Of a stretch of DNA of 64,000 nt, positions 1-7,852 are shown one piece after another. The DNA lies in the NCBI RefSeq assembly GCF_022919155.1, contig NZ_CP095045.1, forward strand, positions 2,790,001 to 2,854,000, read 5' to 3'. The position numbers were made by a program, and so were the translations under genes. This stretch comes from Leucobacter allii (lineage in GTDB: Bacteria; Actinomycetota; Actinomycetes; Actinomycetales; Microbacteriaceae). The first letter of the stretch is position 1. The number at the start of each line of letters is the position of its first letter. Below the pieces are notes generated by a model. The model was given only the letters and a program-made list of their open reading frames with translations. It had not been told where the DNA came from and did not search any database.

Positions 1-110
1 CCGAGCGCCTCGCCCTGGGCGAGCGCGAGGGTGCTGCCGTGGAGGATCTCGGTCTCCTGGCCGGTGTCGGGGTCGGCGACGGTGAGCACGAGGCCGTCGA
101 TCTTCAGCAT
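1..110 (-). CDS. ABC transporter ATP-binding protein, N-terminal fragment
   Basis: Only the first 36 or so codons are inside the window; the gene continues past the left edge. The visible N-terminus (MLKIDGLVL, then a short beta-strand region ending in LALAQGEALG) matches the start of a DppD/OppD-type peptide or oligosaccharide ABC ATPase, just before the Walker A region, which is outside. Its ATG overlaps the TGA of the upstream permease as ATGA, so it is the fourth gene of the importer operon and probably translationally coupled. Whether a second ATPase follows cannot be seen. Confidence 0.7.
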   Translation of the reverse strand, partial: MLKIDGLVLTVADPDTGQETEILHGSTLALAQGEAL

Positions 111-1045
111 CAGCGGATCCTTCCTGCGGCGCGGCGGCCGCCGAGCTGCTCGCCGACGTAGCCGAACGCCGCGACGGTGATGACGATCGCGAGCCCGGCG
201 AAGATGCTCTGCTCCCAGAATCCCTGCTGCAGGGAGGCCTGCCCGTTGGAGACCATGAGCCCCCAGTCCGGGGTCGGCGGCTGGACGCCGAGGCCGAGGA
301 AGGAGAGCGCGGCGAGTTCGATCATCGCGTATCCGAAATTGATGGTCATGCCGGTGAGGATCTGCGTCCGCACGTTCGGGAGGATGTGCCGAGCCGTGAT
401 GAGGAAGCCGGAGATGCCCTGGAGCTGCGCGGAGGCCACGTAGGGCAGGTTCCGCTCGCGCAGCGCCACCGATCGGATGACGCGCGCCGAGTAGGGCGTG
501 AATCCGATCGCGAGCGCGATGGAGGCGGTGAGGAGCGACGGCCCGAAGATGGCGACCGCGAGGATCGCCAGGAGCATGTTGGGGAAGGCGAAGAGGATAT
601 CGAGGATCCGGCTGATGATCGCGTCGACCTTCCCGCCGAACCAGACCGCGGTGAGGGCGAGCACGGTCGCGAGGAACGCCGTGATGACGATCACGATCGT
701 CGGGCCGATGAGGCTGGTGCGCGCGCCCCAGATGATGCGCGACAGGATGTCGCGTCCCGATTGGTCGGTGCCCATGAGGTGCGCGAGGCTCCAGGCCTCG
801 TGCCGCGAGGTGACGCTGCCCTCGAAGGGGTCGTACGGGGCGATCACGGGGGCGAGCAGCGCCATGAGGACGACGAGCGCGACGATGGCGAGGCTCACGA
901 CGCCGACGGGGCCGAGGCGGCGCACGAGGAGCCGCCAGCCGGAGACCGGGACGTCGCCCCGGTGCTTGCGGAGCAGCTGCACCGCGACGGTGTTCTGGGC
1001 CCGCGTGTTCCGGCCGGGCTCGCGAGCGGGGGGCTGCTGGGTCAT
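110..1045 (-). CDS. ABC transporter permease, DppC/OppC type
   Basis: Inner-membrane subunit of a family-5 (peptide/nickel/oligosaccharide) ABC importer. The 311-residue protein has an N-terminal cytoplasmic arm, a first membrane segment near residues 45-70, an extracytoplasmic stretch with the DppC-typical pattern HLMGTDQSGRDILSR, and five more membrane segments. The EAA-like loop for ATPase contact lies around residues 190-225. Its start overlaps the end of the other permease by 4 bp and its stop overlaps the ATPase start by 4 bp. The divergent LacI-type regulator suggests that the substrate is an oligosaccharide rather than a peptide; this is inference, since family-5 systems carry both. 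Confidence 0.9.
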   Translation of the reverse strand: MTQQPPAREPGRNTRAQNTVAVQLLRKHRGDVPVSGWRLLVRRLGPVGVVSLAIVALVVLMALLAPVIAPYDPFEGSVTSRHEAWSLAHLMGTDQSGRDILSRIIWGARTSLIGPTIVIVITAFLATVLALTAVWFGGKVDAIISRILDILFAFPNMLLAILAVAIFGPSLLTASIALAIGFTPYSARVIRSVALRERNLPYVASAQLQGISGFLITARHILPNVRTQILTGMTINFGYAMIELAALSFLGLGVQPPTPDWGLMVSNGQASLQQGFWEQSIFAGLAIVITVAAFGYVGEQLGGRRAAGRIR

Positions 1046-1992
1046 CGCGCCGATGCTCCCTTGCTGAGGCGGACTCGGGGGTCGATCACGGAGTAGAGCA
1101 GATCGACGATGAGGTTGATGAGGCCGAAGGCCAGCACCATGATGAGCGCGATCGCCTGCACGACGGCGAAGTCCTTCTTCTGCACCGAGTTCACGAGCAG
1201 CGAGCCGATGCCGTCCAGGGTGAAGGCGTACTCGATGACGAAGGCGCTCGCGAGGAGGCCGGCGATCTGGGTGCCGATGACGGTGCTCACGGGGAGCATC
1301 GAGTTGCGGATCGTGTGACGCCAGAGCACGAGGCGCTTGGGCACGCCGCGGGCGATCGCCATCACGACGTGCTCGGATCCCTGCTCCTCGCGCACCGCCG
1401 TGCGGGTGATGCGGGCGACGACCGCGATTCCGGGGAAGGCGAGCGCGATCGCGGGGAGCGTGAGGTGCCAGAGCCGGTCGAGGAAGCCCTCGCCGGATCC
1501 GGCGACCGGGAACCAGCCGAGGTTCGAGCCGAAGAGGAACATCAGCACGAGCGCCGCGAAGAAGGTCGGCACGGCGAAGCCGAGGTTCGAGCCGAACACC
1601 ACGAGCTTCTCGAAGACGCCCGAGCGGGTCGCGGCGAGCACGCCGAGCCCGACGCCGAACACGATGATGAGGAGCGCGGCGAAGGCCGCGAGGTACAGCG
1701 TGGTCGGGATCCGCGAGGCGACGAGCGTCGAGACGTCCTGCTGCGTGAGCAGGGAGCGGCCGAGGTCGCCCTGCAGCACGTCGACGAGCCAGTGCCAGTA
1801 GCGGAGCAGGAAGGGATCGTCCAGGCCGTACTGCGCCCGGATGGCGGCGAGCACCTCGGGGCTCACCGTGCGCCCCTGCACGAGGAACTGCTCGGGGCTG
1901 CCCGGCGCGAGGTACATGCCCGAGAACACGATGAAACTCGAGACGACGAGCACGGCGACGAGTGCGCCGAGCCGCTTGAGCACATAGGTCAT
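1042..1992 (-). CDS. ABC transporter permease, DppB/OppB type
   Basis: First of the two membrane subunits of the importer. The N-terminus (one membrane helix, then FSGMYLAPGSPEQFLV and the AIRAQYGLDDPFLLRYWHWL motif) is characteristic of DppB/OppB. The 316 residues and six predicted helices are normal for the family. An AGGAAGG ribosome-binding site lies 8 nt before the ATG. It is 39 nt downstream of the binding-protein gene, and that gap contains a small GATCCC/GGGATC hairpin (2011-2024) that could lower expression of the permeases relative to the lipoprotein. Confidence 0.9.
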   Translation of the reverse strand: MTYVLKRLGALVAVLVVSSFIVFSGMYLAPGSPEQFLVQGRTVSPEVLAAIRAQYGLDDPFLLRYWHWLVDVLQGDLGRSLLTQQDVSTLVASRIPTTLYLAAFAALLIIVFGVGLGVLAATRSGVFEKLVVFGSNLGFAVPTFFAALVLMFLFGSNLGWFPVAGSGEGFLDRLWHLTLPAIALAFPGIAVVARITRTAVREEQGSEHVVMAIARGVPKRLVLWRHTIRNSMLPVSTVIGTQIAGLLASAFVIEYAFTLDGIGSLLVNSVQKKDFAVVQAIALIMVLAFGLINLIVDLLYSVIDPRVRLSKGASAR

Positions 1993-2031
1993 GCGCGATC
2001 CCTTCCTGCTGATCCCACGGGATCGGATCCG

Positions 2032-3684
2032 TTACGCGGCGGCGCCGAGGTCGGCGGCCCAGGGGTAGTACAGGTAGACGAAGGACGCGGGGGCGCCCGT
2101 GATGCTGTCATCCATGTACAGACGCACGGCCAGGTCGTTGATCGGCACCCAGGGCTGCTGCTCCATGATCAGGGCCTCGGCCTCGACCGTGAGCTCCGCG
2201 CGCTTCGCGTCGTCGGACTCGGCGAGGGCCGCGTCCAGCGCCGCGTCGACGGCGGGATCGGAGAATCCGGAGTAGTTCTGATCGCTGCCGGTCTTCGCGA
2301 TGCTGATGAGGTGCAGCAGCGGATCGGGTGCGCTCATGTAGTTGGTGGTGACGAAGCCGTCGTAGCCGGCGCGCGCCTCGGGGTCGGAGAAGAAGGCGCC
2401 GAACTGCGCGCTCGGCACGCCCGTGGGCTCGAGGGTGATCCCCAGCTCCTTGGCGCCGTTGGCCATCTCGTTGAGGATGTCCGCGTAGAAGCTGCGCTCG
2501 CTCGGGTAGGCGATCTTGATGGGCTGCGAGAGGTCCACGTCCGCGTCGGCGAGCGCCTGCTTCGCGGCCTCGATGTCGAAGCCGAGGTCGGGCAGATCCG
2601 CGTCGCGGAGCTCCGCGACGCCGTCGATCGCATCCCACGCGGACTGCGGCACGACGGAGCGGGAGACGGTGCCGGTCCCCTCGTACACGGTGTCGGCGAT
2701 CGCCTGACGATCGGTGGCCCGGGTGAGCGCGGCACGCACGGCCGGGTCGCCGAAGAGGCCCTCACCGGTGGAGATGATCGCCATGTTCTGCATGCCCTGC
2801 CCGGAGTAGAGCGTGCCGCTCGTGCTCGAGGAGAGCTGGCCGAGGGCCTGCAGCGGCACGTCGTAGCTGCCCTGGATCTCGCCGGTGCCGAGTCCGTTCG
2901 CGATGGCCGTGGGGTCGACCACGAACCCGATCTCGACCGATGCGGCCTTCGCCGCGCCCTCAGCGTCCCAGTAGCCGTCGTAGCGATCGAGCGTGATGGA
3001 CTGCCCCTGCTTCCAGTCGCCCGGGGTGTACTGCAGCGGACCGGTGCACATGACGCCGGTGTCGGGGTTGCCGTAGTTCTCGCCCGCCGCCTCGCGCTGC
3101 TTCTGCTGCACGACGACGCCGATGATGGTGCTCAGCGAGGAGGGCAGCGTGTAGTCGGGCGACTTCAGCGTGATGGTGAGCTCCGCGTCACCGGTGGCCT
3201 CGACGCTCGCGATGTTGTCGACGACGCCGCCGCCCCAGTAGCTGCCCTCGGCCGGATCGAGATGGCGGTTGATCGAGAAGACCACGTCGTCCATCGTCAT
3301 CGGCGAACCGTCCCAGAACGTGACGTCGTCACGGATGCCGAACACCCACGTGATGCCGTCGTCCGTCTGCGAATCGGTGGCGAGGTGCGGCTGCACGGAG
3401 AAGTCCGGCTGCATCTCGAACAGCGGCTCGCACAGGTTGGCGACGATCGTGTTCTCGGGGTAGTTGAAGGCCTTGACCGGGTCGAGGCTCGCAAGCTCGC
3501 CGTAGGTCGAGTTCCAGGTGACCTTGTCGATCTCGCCGGATGCGGCGGGGGTGAGCTGCAGCAGTTCGTCGCCGCCCCCGGCGTCGCCGGCGTCACCGCC
3601 GCGGCTGCCCGAGGCGCAGCCGGCGAGCGCGAGGCCCGAGATGGCCAGGAGGGCGAGCGATGCTCGCGTCTTTGAGAATCTCAC
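2032..3684 (-). CDS. family 5 extracellular solute-binding lipoprotein
   Basis: Captures the substrate outside the cell for the adjacent permeases. The signal peptide ends in a lipobox (LALAGC) with the lipidated cysteine at residue 23. The mature part has the SBP_bac_5 fold signature, including the early VTWNSTYGELASLDP strand and TWVFGIRDDVTFWDGSPMT near residues 110-130. At 550 residues it has the usual length. The GTG start is preceded by GGAG at 8 nt. It is the first gene of the operon and faces the LacI-type regulator across an intergenic region holding twin operators. Family-5 proteins in other bacteria bind peptides, nickel or oligosaccharides; the LacI neighbour favours a sugar ligand. 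Confidence 0.9.
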   Translation of the reverse strand: MRFSKTRASLALLAISGLALAGCASGSRGGDAGDAGGGDELLQLTPAASGEIDKVTWNSTYGELASLDPVKAFNYPENTIVANLCEPLFEMQPDFSVQPHLATDSQTDDGITWVFGIRDDVTFWDGSPMTMDDVVFSINRHLDPAEGSYWGGGVVDNIASVEATGDAELTITLKSPDYTLPSSLSTIIGVVVQQKQREAAGENYGNPDTGVMCTGPLQYTPGDWKQGQSITLDRYDGYWDAEGAAKAASVEIGFVVDPTAIANGLGTGEIQGSYDVPLQALGQLSSSTSGTLYSGQGMQNMAIISTGEGLFGDPAVRAALTRATDRQAIADTVYEGTGTVSRSVVPQSAWDAIDGVAELRDADLPDLGFDIEAAKQALADADVDLSQPIKIAYPSERSFYADILNEMANGAKELGITLEPTGVPSAQFGAFFSDPEARAGYDGFVTTNYMSAPDPLLHLISIAKTGSDQNYSGFSDPAVDAALDAALAESDDAKRAELTVEAEALIMEQQPWVPINDLAVRLYMDDSITGAPASFVYLYYPWAADLGAAA

Positions 3685-3770
3685 GTTCGTGCTCCATTCG
3701 AAGTATTCATCGTCGAATCTTCTCGACCCGACGTGACGCCGGACGAAGACCCATCGGTGATGCTAGCACC

Positions 3771-3796
3771 CAAAACGCTTTGTGCAAATCGTTTTG
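3771..3796. promoter_or_regulatory. twin LacI-type operators
   Basis: Two 12-bp LacI-family half-symmetric sites, CAAAACGCTTTG (3771-3782) and CAAATCGTTTTG (3785-3796), both with the family's central CG pair. Together they form a 28-bp near-perfect palindrome (3770-3797; outer arms CCAAAACG and CGTTTTGG exact). A further CGTTTTG half-site lies at 3829-3835. They sit between the divergent transporter and regulator genes, so the neighbouring LacI protein is the obvious ligand-responsive repressor. The sites are seen directly; the binding is inferred. Confidence 0.75.
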
Positions 3797-3869
3797 GTTT
3801 CGTCTCGGTATCGTCGCTGATCAGCGGGCGTTTTGCACGGGGGCGCCGCCGGGAGGAGCGGAGTCCGGC

Positions 3870-3875
3870 TATTCT
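3870..3875 (+). promoter_or_regulatory. -10 box of leaderless lacI-type gene
   Basis: TATTCT lies 6 nt before the regulator's ATG. The only purine-rich ribosome-binding-like sequence, GGGAGGAG at 3851-3858, is 23 nt away, which is too far. The mRNA therefore probably starts at or next to the ATG. Confidence 0.6.
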
Positions 3876-3881
3876 GGCGTG

Positions 3882-4910
3882 ATGCAGCGATCCGCCCGAG
3901 CGACGATCAAGGACGTGGCCAAGGCGGCGGGCGTCTCGCCGACGACCGTGTCCCACGCGCTCAACGGCAAGGGCGTCGTGCGCCGCGAGACCGCCGAGCG
4001 CATCCGGCGCGTCGCCGCCGAGGTCGGGTACCGGGCGAGCCCGATCGCCCAGGGCCTGCAGAACTCGAAGCTCGGCCTCCTGGCGCTCGTCATCCGCCCG
4101 CTCCACAGCCTCGACACGTTCCTCCCGGAGGGCGTGGACTACTTCCTCCGCCTCGCGGGCGCGGCGTCGCTCGCCGCCATGGAGCGCGGCTACAGCCTCA
4201 TGCTCGTCGACGACCCCACGAAGCCCGATGCCCCGCTCAGCGCCACCGCCGCGGACGCCTACATCGTCTCGGAGCCCTTCGCCGACGATCCGGTCCTGAC
4301 CCTGCTCTCGGAGAAGCGGATCCCCTTCGTCTCGATCGGTTCGGATCCGTCGCGCCCCGGCCGCTTCGTCGAGCTCGAGACGCACGACTGGGCCGAGGCC
4401 GTGCTCGTGCTCGATCACCTCGTCGCGGCCGGCGCGCAGCGGGTCGCACTCCTCACCGGATCCGACGCGAACTCCTGGAACCGCGAGTCCGAGGACGCCT
4501 ACCGGCACTGGTGCGCCGAGCGCGGGCAGGATCCCGACATCGCGGCGTTCCCCGAGGCGGAGGGAGAACGCGTCGGCGACGCCGCCCTGGATCGTTTCTT
4601 CGGCCCGAGCGCGACGGCGCCGCCCGATGCGCTCTTCTGCCTGACGGGCCGTCACGCCGCCGGCGTGAACTCGGCGGCCGCGGCGCGGGGCATCAGGGTG
4701 CCGGAGGATCTGCTGCTCGCCGCCGGCTCGGGAGCGCTCCAGAACCGCATCTCGCACCCCGGGGTGACGACCCTCGACCTGCGCCCGGAGGCGAGCGCGC
4801 AGCGCGCCGTCGAGGTCGCGGTGAGGCTCGCCGAGGGGCTCCCGCTCGACCTCCCGCTCGAGGTCGAGCGGGCCGTGCTCGACGTGCGCGGGTCGACGAC
4901 GCGCGGCTGA
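3882..4910 (+). CDS. LacI family transcriptional regulator
   Basis: 342-residue repressor. The N-terminal helix-turn-helix (ATIKDVAKAAGVSPTTVSHA, about residues 6-25) and hinge (ETAERIRRVAAEVGYR) are canonical LacI. The remainder is the periplasmic-binding-like effector domain with the usual C-terminal TTLDLRPEASAQRAVEVAVRL segment. The ATG was chosen because the HTH begins six residues later and a TATTCT box lies 6 nt upstream. It is divergent from the family-5 ABC importer and most likely represses it through the twin operators, with an oligosaccharide or a derivative as inducer (inference). It ends facing icd across a hairpin-rich region. Confidence 0.92.
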   Translation: MQRSARATIKDVAKAAGVSPTTVSHALNGKGVVRRETAERIRRVAAEVGYRASPIAQGLQNSKLGLLALVIRPLHSLDTFLPEGVDYFLRLAGAASLAAMERGYSLMLVDDPTKPDAPLSATAADAYIVSEPFADDPVLTLLSEKRIPFVSIGSDPSRPGRFVELETHDWAEAVLVLDHLVAAGAQRVALLTGSDANSWNRESEDAYRHWCAERGQDPDIAAFPEAEGERVGDAALDRFFGPSATAPPDALFCLTGRHAAGVNSAAAARGIRVPEDLLLAAGSGALQNRISHPGVTTLDLRPEASAQRAVEVAVRLAEGLPLDLPLEVERAVLDVRGSTTRG

Positions 4911-5055
4911 GGGGTCCGCGGGCTCCCTCGCGATGCGGTCGGCGGGCGAGTCGGCCGCGGGAGGCACGCGGCCGCGGATGAGGCTGCGGATGCGGTCGCG
5001 GTCGCGGATGCATCTTCGGTCGCGGTCGCGGCGGCGCTGCGGGAGGCATGCGGCT

Positions 5056-5139
5056 GCGGCTTCGGTCGTGGATGCGGCCTCGGTGACTCCGATTCCGTGG
5101 ATCCGGCCCGACCGAGGCCGCATCCGCGACGGAAGCCGC
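5056..5139. repeat. long inverted repeat in convergent lacI/icd gap
   Basis: Arms of 29 bp (5056-5084 and 5111-5139) match at 27 of 29 positions around a 26-nt loop; the inner 15 bp, starting GGATGCGGCCTCGG, are exact. The 343-bp gene-free stretch 4911-5253 also contains imperfect GGTCGC/GGATGC repeats (about 4970-5050) and two shorter terminator-like hairpins. No gene was found in it. The likely role is transcription termination or mRNA 3'-end structure between convergent genes. Confidence 0.6.
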
Positions 5140-5173
5140 GCGCCCCGAGGCCGCACGGCCCCCGAGCACGCGA

Positions 5174-5205
5174 ACGGGGGCCGGCGCCGAAGCGCCGACC
5201 CCCGT
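5174..5205. terminator. terminator-like hairpin
   Basis: A 14-bp stem with one mismatch (ACGGGGGCCGGCGC pairing with GCGCCGACCCCCGT) around a CGAA tetraloop. It lacks a long U tract in either direction, as is common in this phylum. It lies in the convergent gap and could serve both the LacI-type gene and icd. Confidence 0.6.
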
Positions 5206-5215
5206 CGGTTCCCGA

Positions 5216-5244
5216 GCGCTCCGGCGTCGCGGACGCCGGAGCGC
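5216..5244 (-). terminator. icd terminator hairpin
   Basis: A perfect 13-bp stem (GCGCTCCGGCGTC / GACGCCGGAGCGC) with a 3-nt loop, starting 9 nt after the icd stop codon. Its position makes it the first candidate terminator for icd. Confidence 0.7.
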
Positions 5245-5253
5245 GGGCGCTCG

Positions 5254-6480
5254 CTAGGCCAGGCGCGCCTGCAGGTTCTCGTCGATCGAGGCGAGGAACT
5301 CCTCGGTCGTCTGGTAGGCCTGGTCGGGGCCGACGAGCAGCGCGAGGTCCTTCGTCATCTTGCCGGACTCGACGGTCTTGATGACGACGTCCTCGAGCGT
5401 CTCCGAGAACTCGATGAGCTCCTGGTTGCCGTCGAGCTTGCCGCGGTGCGCGAGGCCGCGCGTCCAGGCGAAGATCGAGGCGATCGGATTGGTCGAGGTG
5501 GGCTTGCCCTGCTGGTGCTGGCGGTAGTGGCGCGTCACGGTGCCGTGCGCCGCCTCGGCCTCGACGGTCTGGCCGTCGGGCGTCATGAGCACGGAGGTCA
5601 TGAGGCCGAGCGAGCCGAAGCCCTGCGCGACGGTGTCGGACTGCACGTCGCCGTCGTAGTTCTTGCAGGCCCAGACGTAGCCGCCCTCCCACTTCATGGC
5701 CGAGGCGACCATGTCGTCGATGAGCCGGTGCTCGTAGGTGAGCCCCGCCGCGTCGAACTGCTCCTTGAACTCGGCGTCGAAGACCTCCTGGAAGATGTCC
5801 TTGAACTGGCCGTCGTAGGCCTTGAGGATCGTGTTCTTCGTGGAGAGGTAGACGGGGTAGTTGCGGGAGAGCCCGTACTTGAACGAGGCGCGGGCGAAGT
5901 CGCGGATCGAGTCGTTGAAGTTGTACTGCCCCTGGATCACGCCGCCGTTCTCGGGCAGGGTGACGACCTCGAACTGCTGCGGCTCGGAGCCGTCGGCGGG
6001 CTCGTAGGTCAGGGTCACCTTGCCGGCGCCCGCCTTGAAGTCGGTCGCCTTGTACTGGTCGCCGTGCGCGTGACGGCCGATGATGATCGGCTTGTTCCAA
6101 CCGGGCACGAGCCGCGGGATGTTCGAGATGATGATGGGCTCGCGGAAGACGACGCCGCCGAGGATGTTGCGGATCGTGCCGTTGGGCGAGCGCCACATCT
6201 TCTTCAGGCCGAACTCCTCGACGCGGGCCTCGTCGGGGGTGATGGTGGCGCACTTGACGCCGACGCCGTGCTTCTTGATCGCGTTCGCCGCGTCGATCGT
6301 CACCTGGTCGTCCGTGGCGTCGCGGTGCTCGATGCCGAGGTCGTAGTAGTCGAGCGTCACGTCGAGGTACGGGTGGATGAGGCGGTCCTTGATGAACTGC
6401 CAGATGATGCGGGTCATCTCGTCGCCGTCGAGCTCGACGACCGTGCCTTCAACCTTGATCTTCGCCAACGCTTCTCCCAT
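5254..6480 (-). CDS. icd: NADP-dependent isocitrate dehydrogenase
   Basis: Oxidative decarboxylation of isocitrate to 2-oxoglutarate in the TCA cycle, producing NADPH. The 408 residues match the homodimeric, eukaryote-like IDH family (not the monomeric 740-residue form common in many actinobacteria). Markers include [18 protein letters not shown] at the N-terminus, the substrate loop around [16 protein letters not shown], and [20 protein letters not shown] near residue 310. The ATG before [18 protein letters not shown] was chosen; longer in-frame extensions are arginine/proline-rich and not conserved. A TACACT box at 6615-6620 gives a leader of about 130 nt, and a palindromic operator overlaps the expected -35 position. 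Confidence 0.95.
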   Translation of the reverse strand: MGEALAKIKVEGTVVELDGDEMTRIIWQFIKDRLIHPYLDVTLDYYDLGIEHRDATDDQVTIDAANAIKKHGVGVKCATITPDEARVEEFGLKKMWRSPNGTIRNILGGVVFREPIIISNIPRLVPGWNKPIIIGRHAHGDQYKATDFKAGAGKVTLTYEPADGSEPQQFEVVTLPENGGVIQGQYNFNDSIRDFARASFKYGLSRNYPVYLSTKNTILKAYDGQFKDIFQEVFDAEFKEQFDAAGLTYEHRLIDDMVASAMKWEGGYVWACKNYDGDVQSDTVAQGFGSLGLMTSVLMTPDGQTVEAEAAHGTVTRHYRQHQQGKPTSTNPIASIFAWTRGLAHRGKLDGNQELIEFSETLEDVVIKTVESGKMTKDLALLVGPDQAYQTTEEFLASIDENLQARLA

Positions 6481-6800
6481 ATCTGTTCGCGGGCCCGATG
6501 CGGTGATGAGCGGACCCTGGCGCGCCGCGCCGGCTGGACGCGGCGCAACGGCTTCGCGCGGGATCGGGGCGCGCGCGCCGCCTCCCGCGGGATGGCCCGA
6601 TGGAGCCGCCATCCAGTGTAACCGAGTTCGCTGCGGTATCTCGACATCGAGATATCTCGCCCGTGCGCGGCGATATGTTGCCGGAGAGCGCAGAATCCCC
6701 GTCGCGCGCCCGCGTCAGCCGCTACGCTAGCTGCAAAACGACCGGCCCGGCGCGGCCCCGTCCACCGCCCGCCCGGGTGCTCAGCGAGGAGATGACAGAC
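6481..6800. other. divergent icd / ROK intergenic region
   Basis: A 320-bp gene-free stretch. It holds the icd leader and its -10 box (TACACT on the minus strand, 6615-6620), a three-half-site palindrome (6637-6659), a TACGCT box (6723-6728) for the ROK gene, and the ROK ribosome-binding site GAGGAG at 6786-6791. No open frame in it looks coding. Confidence 0.7.
6637..6659. promoter_or_regulatory. triple half-site operator upstream of icd
   Basis: TATCTCGA and TCGAGATA (6637-6654) form a perfect 8-bp inverted repeat with a 2-nt spacer. The second half continues into CGAGATATCTCG (6648-6659), itself a perfect 12-bp palindrome. Counting 17 bp upstream from the icd -10 box puts the -35 hexamer inside the first arm, so a bound protein would block icd transcription. 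The cognate regulator is not evident in the window. Confidence 0.6.
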
Positions 6801-7796
6801 ATGAGCGATCGGCTCCGCATCGGCATGGACATCGGCGGTACGAAGACCGAGGCCGTCGCGATCGACGCCGCGGGCGGTGTGGTGGCGACGGCGCTCCTGC
6901 CCACCCCGCCCGGCGTGGAGCCCGTGCTCGCCACGGCGGAGCAGGCGATCGCCGAACTCGCGGCGCAGACGGGGCGCGGGGTCCGGGAATTCGCCTCCGT
7001 GGGCGTCGGCATTCCCGGCCAGGTGGATCGCGCGAGCGGCGAGGTGCGCCTCGCCTACAACATCGGCATCGAGCATCTGGCGCTCGCCGCACGGCTGGGC
7101 GAGCGCACGGGCCTGCCCGTCGCCCTCGACAACGACGTCAACGCCGCGGCCCTCGGCGCGGCGCACCTCATGGGCCTCGACGGCACCGTCTCGTACCTGA
7201 ACATCGGCACCGGTCTCGCCGAGGGGCTCGTGATCGACGGCGCCCTGCAGCGCGGGGCCCACGGCATCACCGGGGAGATCGGCCATTTCGCGATCGATCC
7301 GCTCGGCAGGCAGTGCCTCTGCGGCCAGCTCGGCTGCCTCGAGACCGCGGCGAGCGGCGCGGCGCTGCGCAACTTCTGGCCGGCAGGCGGCGAGCACCCC
7401 GGTCGCACGCTGCTCCCCGCGGTCGACGCGGGCGACGCCGAGGCCCAGGCGGCCTTCGAGCACCTGGTGCGCGGCTCGGCGACGGCGATCCGGCTGCTCG
7501 TGCTGCTGCTCGACCCGCACACCGTCGTCATCGGCGGCGGGCTGCGGCTCCTCGGCGATCGCCTCTTCGACGCGATCCGCGGGCGCCTCGCCGAGTGGGG
7601 CGCGCAGTCGCCGTTCATCGCCGAGCTCGGCATCGCCGAGCGGATCCGGCTGCTCTCCGAGGGCTCCCCCGCCGCGGCCGTCGGCGCGGCGCTCGCGGGG
7701 GCGGACCGGCCCGGCGAGGCCGCCGCGGATCGCCCCGGCGAGCCCGTCGCCGGTCGCGCCGGCACCGACGCGCACCGCCGCGGCGATGCCCCGTGA
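6801..7796 (+). CDS. ROK family sugar kinase (glucokinase-like)
   Basis: Cytoplasmic ATP-dependent hexose kinase of the ROK family. The phosphate loop MDIGGTKTEAV is at residues 9-19. The ROK signature runs from GITGEIGHFAIDPLGRQ through CLCGQLGCLE, giving the HxnCxCxxxxC zinc site. There is no N-terminal HTH, so it is a kinase rather than a ROK repressor. Of two ATGs, the one at 6801 was chosen because GAGGAG lies 9 nt upstream of it and abuts the other. The last 30 or so residues are a repetitive Asp/Arg/Pro/Gly tail outside the fold. The substrate (glucose, N-acetyl sugar or other) cannot be read from the sequence. Confidence 0.88.
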   Translation: MSDRLRIGMDIGGTKTEAVAIDAAGGVVATALLPTPPGVEPVLATAEQAIAELAAQTGRGVREFASVGVGIPGQVDRASGEVRLAYNIGIEHLALAARLGERTGLPVALDNDVNAAALGAAHLMGLDGTVSYLNIGTGLAEGLVIDGALQRGAHGITGEIGHFAIDPLGRQCLCGQLGCLETAASGAALRNFWPAGGEHPGRTLLPAVDAGDAEAQAAFEHLVRGSATAIRLLVLLLDPHTVVIGGGLRLLGDRLFDAIRGRLAEWGAQSPFIAELGIAERIRLLSEGSPAAAVGAALAGADRPGEAAADRPGEPVAGRAGTDAHRRGDAP

Positions 7797-7818
7797 CGCT
7801 GCACCGTGACCCTGCCCC

Positions 7819-7846
7819 TTGACCCCGGGGGTTCAGGCGGTAGCCT
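7819..7846 (+). promoter_or_regulatory. promoter of leaderless GNAT gene
   Basis: TTGACC (7819-7824) and TAGCCT (7841-7846) are separated by 16 bp, and the ATG follows 6 nt after the -10 box without a ribosome-binding site. This is one of the best promoter matches in the window. Confidence 0.75.
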
Positions 7847-7852
7847 TGATCC

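Noticed and set aside
2011..2024. Terminator between the binding-protein gene and the permease gene
   Set aside because: The GATCCC/GGGATC hairpin has 6 bp and a 2-nt loop with no U tract; it is more likely a weak attenuating or mRNA-stabilising structure and was only noted under the permease.
1315..3675. A 786-codon plus-strand frame opposite the ABC importer
   Set aside because: Composition is Arg/Glu/Gly/His-rich shadow sequence; the minus-strand genes have clear families, a lipobox and coupled starts.
4960..5130. A small gene in the repeat-rich gap between lacI and icd
   Set aside because: Frames here consist of repeated Arg/Ser/Met units from GGTCGC/GGATGC repeats and lack start signals; the sequence is better explained as structured intergenic DNA.
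6480..6612. A longer icd product starting at 6612
   Set aside because: The extra 44 residues are Ala/Pro/Arg-rich and unlike any IDH N-terminus; the predicted transcription start near 6608 also argues against it.
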